Shown here: piece by piece, positions 19,798 through 23,277 of the stretch
How positions within the stretch are numbered: the stretch's first letter is position 1
How the letters are laid out: each line of letters starts with the position of its first letter
Assembly (NCBI GenBank): GCA_001579985.1
Contig: LRSR01005597.1
Span: 1-23,277 of the forward strand
Reading direction: 5' to 3'
Origin: Hypsibius dujardini
Lineage: Eukaryota > Tardigrada > Eutardigrada > Parachela > Hypsibiidae
Length of the DNA: 23,277 nucleotides
Position numbers and translations under genes: made by a program
Notes under the pieces: generated by a model
Seen by the model: only the letters and a program-made list of their open reading frames with translations
The model's database searches: none
Told to the model about the DNA's origin: nothing

Positions 19798-20765
19798 TAG
19801 ATAGATAGATAGATAGATAGACCGACCGACCGACCGACTCACAGCATAGTTATACGGATATGCGCTGTACTCACAAATAACGTCAGACAAGAAGAGTGCC
19901 TTATCGTCAGGCACATCGTCCGGGATGGGCAAGCAGTTGACATCGGCAAACGGTACCCGGACAAACTCCGCCTGACCGCCCCAGTAGCCACCAACCAAAT
20001 GGCCGTAGCCGAAAACTCCACACAACGCATGACCGAACATCTCCTCTGCAACCCTGCTCGGATTAGTAGTCTCGCATCCGGTAAACTCGCCAGCTTTGCA
20101 ACGATCACAAAAACCGCAGGCGATGTCAAACGCGACGACAACTCGGGTTCCCAGCGGCAACTGAACCGACGATCCCTTCTCTTCGATGATACCCATGAAC
20201 TATACGAGTACAATGGCTTTATAATAACAGCTCAACGTATCAGAGATTAGAAAAATGATTGGTGCAAATGTCTGTGAATTACGATTGTAAATACTACGAG
20301 CACTTGTGCTAAACATGCTTTTTGCAGTACCTCGTGTCCGACAATATCGCCGGACTCCATGCCGGGCAGTTCCCCGGTGTACAGATGGAGATCGGACCCG
20401 CAGATGGTGGTGGCAGTGACCCGGATCAGAACGTCGTGCGGCTCGCTGATTGTCGGCTTGGGAACAACCTCGTAACGCCTACAACACCATAACAAATGGT
20501 AAATCGGACTTTATCCCGGCACTGATGACTTTCAAGTGCTACTACAATTCATTGTTAACGGAGAGCGCTACTACAATTCATTGTTAACGGAGAGCGCTAC
20601 TACAATTCATTATTAACGGAGAGCGTGTACGAACATGTCCTGCTTTCCGCGCCACACAATGGCGTGCATGAGCTCCGAGCTCTTCTGCGGTTCCGTACGT
20701 CCAGTGCTGATTGGGTTATGACCAAGAACCTTATCCGCGGCGGCAGCGGCTGCGTTGATCGACAT
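18817..20765 (-). CDS. Zinc-dependent medium-chain alcohol/formaldehyde-type dehydrogenase
   Basis: Six exons in transcript order: 20765-20635, 20478-20331, 20199-19875, 19683-19300, 19169-19069 and 18972-18817, in phase, 414 residues. Catalytic zinc ligands are visible: Cys70 ([11 protein letters not shown]), His92 (GHE) and Asp199 (LSDVI). The structural zinc loop is C-x2-C-x2-C-x7-C at 121, 124, 127 and 135. The Rossmann motif GMGPIG is at 223-228. The ending ([35 protein letters not shown]) fits the glutathione-independent formaldehyde dehydrogenase-like MDR group. It should oxidise or reduce small alcohols/aldehydes with a nicotinamide cofactor in the cytosol; the substrate is not predictable. 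The start is taken at 20765, giving a 32-residue extension before the canonical [11 protein letters not shown]; initiation at that second Met (20669) is the alternative. The exon-1 donor GTTCGT is weak but the only one in phase. Confidence 0.92.
19742..19841. repeat. (AGAC)n-(AGAT)n-(ACCG)n compound array in the dehydrogenase intron 3
   Basis: About 13 AGAC units, then six ATAG units, then four CCGA units. It lies entirely within the 191-bp intron between exons 3 and 4 of the dehydrogenase and makes up half of it. Confidence 0.96.
20538..20624. repeat. 29-bp repeat, three exact-length copies, in the dehydrogenase intron 1
   Basis: The unit runs from GCTACTACAATTCATTG to TTAACGGAGAGC. Copies at 20538-20566, 20567-20595 and 20596-20624 differ at one base (ATTG/ATTA). 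The last copy ends about 10 bp from the exon-1 splice donor. Confidence 0.95.
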
Positions 20766-22154
20766 TGTCGCCTGCTAAGAAGTTCAAAAGGAATTAAGGG
20801 AATTGAACGAGGATGGAAATGGTCAATCCGAATTGTGGTTCATTCGATTCTGGGTCCATTTTAAGTACTGTACTGATTTAAGTACTGACTTAAAGTCCGA
20901 AACTAACCGTGTGTTGATGAGGACCTTGCTGTAGATATTTATTCACCGGCAATTATCACTCCGAATGGATATGGATAAGAATGATATAAAGAAAAAAAAT
21001 TCGATTCGAACAATGGTAATTGAAAAGAGAAATCAAGCCCATACGGCGCTGTCGCTGGAAAATGGAAAAATCCCACGATATACCCGGGGATTTTGTCTGT
21101 GTTTACTAGTTAGTGTACAACGATCAAGTCACTCAAGTGTAACTAAGTTTCAGTCGAAAAATGTACGAGTATGTACTACGTACGGTACAACTGGTTAACG
21201 GTATCGGATACCGACGAATGACAATCAATTTTTTCATTCCGAAAAACCATATTCTGGACAAGCAAATCCAATTATATTATCGTACTGTACAAATTGAAGC
21301 AAGTTCTCCGGGACTAGGACAGGTCGGCAGCAGACCAATGATAAGCTGCTGCAAGTACGTACTACGAGTATGGACCAATCACCCAGTACCGTATTTAGTA
21401 CAGCTGCAGAGATTCTAGCGACACCTTGCGGCGTGTATCTCTACGAGGTAAAGGCCGTTAACCAGGCCATTTTAGAATTCGTGACTTAATCAGGCCGGTT
21501 TTTTTCAACGTTGATTTCCCGGCGCTGCAGTGCTGCCATGCCATAGCAGATGGCTTGAAAACATTCAGAAAAATTGTCTGACCCATTTTAGTTCGTTCCT
21601 AAGCCCCACGGTTCGAATTTGGGTCCAAAAAAGGAAGGGAAGAATCTCAATGGAGAAGTGTGCAAGCAGTCCGGTAGAGGCGCCACTTCGGTTCCATCCC
21701 TGGGTTAACTTCTCGAAAACGACTTACGCGCCATCTGCTGGCCTGCCGGCCTGGCTAAGTTACGATTTCTAAAACGGACTGGTTAACGGCCTTTACCTCG
21801 TACCGGCAATGTAAAGTAAACTTGCGAAGTTGGTTTGGTTGTGGAGTTGCACCTCACTTCATTTCGTTCCCTCTTCTCTCTTCCTCATACTCTTCTCTTT
21901 GTGTTGTATATGCACTTCTACCGCTTTTCTAGTCAAAGTCCAACATCTGTAACTATATTGTGATATACTGGCGGTATATACTACCTTCGCAACTTTTTTC
22001 CTTATTAAAAGCGCAATAAATCTCTCCGTTCAGGCGCGAATTTCAACGACAGCACCTGCACTGCTGCAGTCGGTCAAATCAACCAATCGACGAAGTCGCT
22101 CCTTGCAGGACTGATTTTCTAGACAAATCGATCAATCATTCAAAAGCCCACACA
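20766..22154. other. Divergent intergenic region, dehydrogenase to COPS4
   Basis: 1.39 kb between two outward-facing start codons; it should hold both promoters. Contents: AT-rich sequence at 20900-21290, a cluster of TAC/GTA-rich motifs (TACGTACTACG and relatives) at 21160-21380, the foldback element at 21442-21802, and a CT-rich run at 21868-21902 that may belong to the COPS4 5' region. I see no convincing gene. Confidence 0.5.
21442..21802. mobile_element. TA-flanked MITE, element 6
   Basis: Terminal inverted repeats of 36 bp (including TA) at 21442-21477 and 21767-21802, starting CGAGGTAAAGGCCGTTAACC, with two mismatches. TA flanks both ends and the adjacent bases do not pair, so a TA target duplication is likely. 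Unlike the others, the inside (about 290 bp) is not palindromic and has no transposase-like frame, so this is a classical non-autonomous Tc1/mariner-type element. Confidence 0.85.
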
Positions 22155-22781
22155 ATGGACTCCCAAGCGCTCTTCAACGATCTCCTCGGACAGATTTCCA
22201 CTGGACAGGGCACCTTCCGGGAGTCTGGGGAGCAGGGCAAAGTTTTGATGGACATCGTTCGTCAGCTGCCAGAGCAGCAGCAGTTAGCGAGTCTCCGTGC
22301 CTATTTAGACGTCATTCTCCGGGAGACCTTCAACATTGTTGCCGCCCGGCAGTACTGCAACGAATTCTGCCAGACCGTCGTCCTCCTGTCCCCCGGCCTG
22401 CAAAAGGAAATAATTCCCTACGCCCTTGACAAAATCCAGAGCCGAACCATCTCGTTTGAGGAGCAGATTTTCGCGCTGCGGATGCGTCTGGCTGATGAGC
22501 TCCAGAACGGCGACCAGGATTGGATTCAGGCTGCGAAAGTATTGTCGCTGATCCCTTTGGACAGCGGTCAGAAGCAATACGCTAAGGGAGTTAAGTTGGA
22601 CATTTACATGCGGATCGGGCAGTTGTATCTGGAGGCGGAGGAGTACATTGAGGCAGAAAATTTCATTCAGCGCGTGGGGATGCTGATGGATTCAGAGACG
22701 CCGGAGGATTTTCGTATTCGGCACTCTGCGTCGTTCGCCCGGATTCAGGACTTTCGGCGAAAGTACATTGAGGCTTCACAG
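22155..22781 (+). CDS. COPS4: COP9 signalosome complex subunit 4, first exon (partial)
   Basis: The ATG at 22155 opens a 627-nt exon ending in CAG before the donor GTGAGC at 22782, giving the first 209 of about 406 residues. Matches to the family include VISFEEQ-like TISFEEQIFALRMRLAD, DWIQAAKVLSLIPLDSGQKQY, YMRIGQLYLEAEEYIEAE and ARIQDFRRKYIEASQ. These are the helical TPR-like repeats of CSN4; the PCI domain would lie in exons to the right. CSN4 is a structural subunit of the nuclear/cytosolic deneddylase that removes NEDD8 from cullins. The frame beyond 22781 is intron. Start choice is supported by a preceding AT-rich leader (CACACA just before ATG) and by alignment length. Confidence 0.95.
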
Positions 22782-23277
22782 GTGAGCAGGGCGTTTAGAA
22801 TCTCGAGAGGGTAGAAGTTTATTAGTCCGCCACTGTGAATGGTGCTTGATTGGTTGATTGTATGAATACGACCGCGTTGAAAAACAGGTAATTGATTGTG
22901 CTATTGCTACATGAGCGCATTGCTGCTTCATGTGATATATACAAGTCTGGCTAGTCTTAATGCTGTGAGTGAATTATATTTCGTTCGGATGTACGAATTG
23001 TTTTGCTTTAGAAAACATTTTTTGTCGAATCTCTAGAATTGCACCGGCAGTGATATTGCTAATTCATGATTTGTTATGGTTGATAGTTGATTGATGGATT
23101 GACTTTGTGCTGACATATTACTTAACAATCGTAGTGCCTAGCGGTAAATGTACTTTCTCACTTAGTAGATGAAACAAGCACTTTTCAGTTCAGGTAGACC
23201 GATCGATCGACCGGCAGGCAGGCCGGCAGGCAGGCAGGCAGGCAGGCAGACAGACAGACAGACAGACAGACAGACAG
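22782..23277 (+). other. COPS4: COPS4 intron 1, truncated by the window edge
   Basis: It begins with GTGAGC and reaches the window end without a CSN4-like continuation, so the intron is at least 496 bp. It is AT-rich, and ends in a GGCA/CAGA array at 23205-23277. Confidence 0.7.
23205..23277. repeat. (GGCA)n-(GACA)n array at the right edge
   Basis: GATCGATCGACC leads into GGCAGGCAGG units and then GACA units, cut by the window end. Same tetranucleotide family as the other six arrays. Confidence 0.95.

Noticed and set aside
1-23277. CRISPR array from the many short repeats
   Set aside because: Repeats are contiguous tandem units without unique spacers, and the genome is eukaryotic.

Overview
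This window is nuclear DNA of an animal. It carries six gene regions whose exons are split by spliceosomal introns (most 65-500 bp, one of 3.5 kb). Several products are animal-typical: PAR-6, a TTD14-like P-loop protein, a G9a/GLP-type ankyrin-SET methyltransferase and COP9 signalosome subunit 4. Gene density and intron size suggest a compact-genome invertebrate. I cannot name the phylum from sequence alone; a tardigrade or another small ecdysozoan would fit but is not shown. I rebuilt the exon chains by hand from splice signals, codon phase and remembered family conservation; no alignment was run.

Layout. 172-2893 (+): last exons of a G9a/GLP-like histone H3K9 methyltransferase, with the 5' part outside the window. 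3386-7725 (-): a complete 12-exon ttd14 homologue, convergent with the first gene. 9641-15986 (-): a complete 8-exon par-6. 16719-17961 (+): a four-exon gene I do not recognise, followed at 17967-18703 by further exon-like sequence of unclear structure. 18817-20765 (-): a complete six-exon zinc-dependent medium-chain dehydrogenase of a type best known to me from bacteria and fungi. 22155-22781 (+): the first coding exon of COPS4, running off the right edge.

The non-coding part is very repeat-rich. There are seven (GTCT/AGAC)n tetranucleotide arrays, several minisatellites (periods 17, 29, about 30, 79, 120 and 140 bp), and at least six different foldback elements. Each foldback ends exactly at a TA dinucleotide on both sides, as expected for Tc1/mariner-type MITEs. 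One of them abuts a splice donor of ttd14, and three are packed into about 510 bp upstream of that gene.

The genes are not an operon or pathway. PAR-6 (polarity), TTD14 (membrane trafficking), G9a (chromatin) and COPS4 (protein turnover) are unrelated housekeeping or developmental genes. The most unusual observations are a 280-residue insertion with an internal duplication inside the pre-SET zinc cluster of the G9a-like protein, the set of TA-flanked foldbacks, complementary tetranucleotide arrays flanking a frame-neutral exon of par-6, and a 140-bp duplication of the ttd14 exon-1 splice donor.
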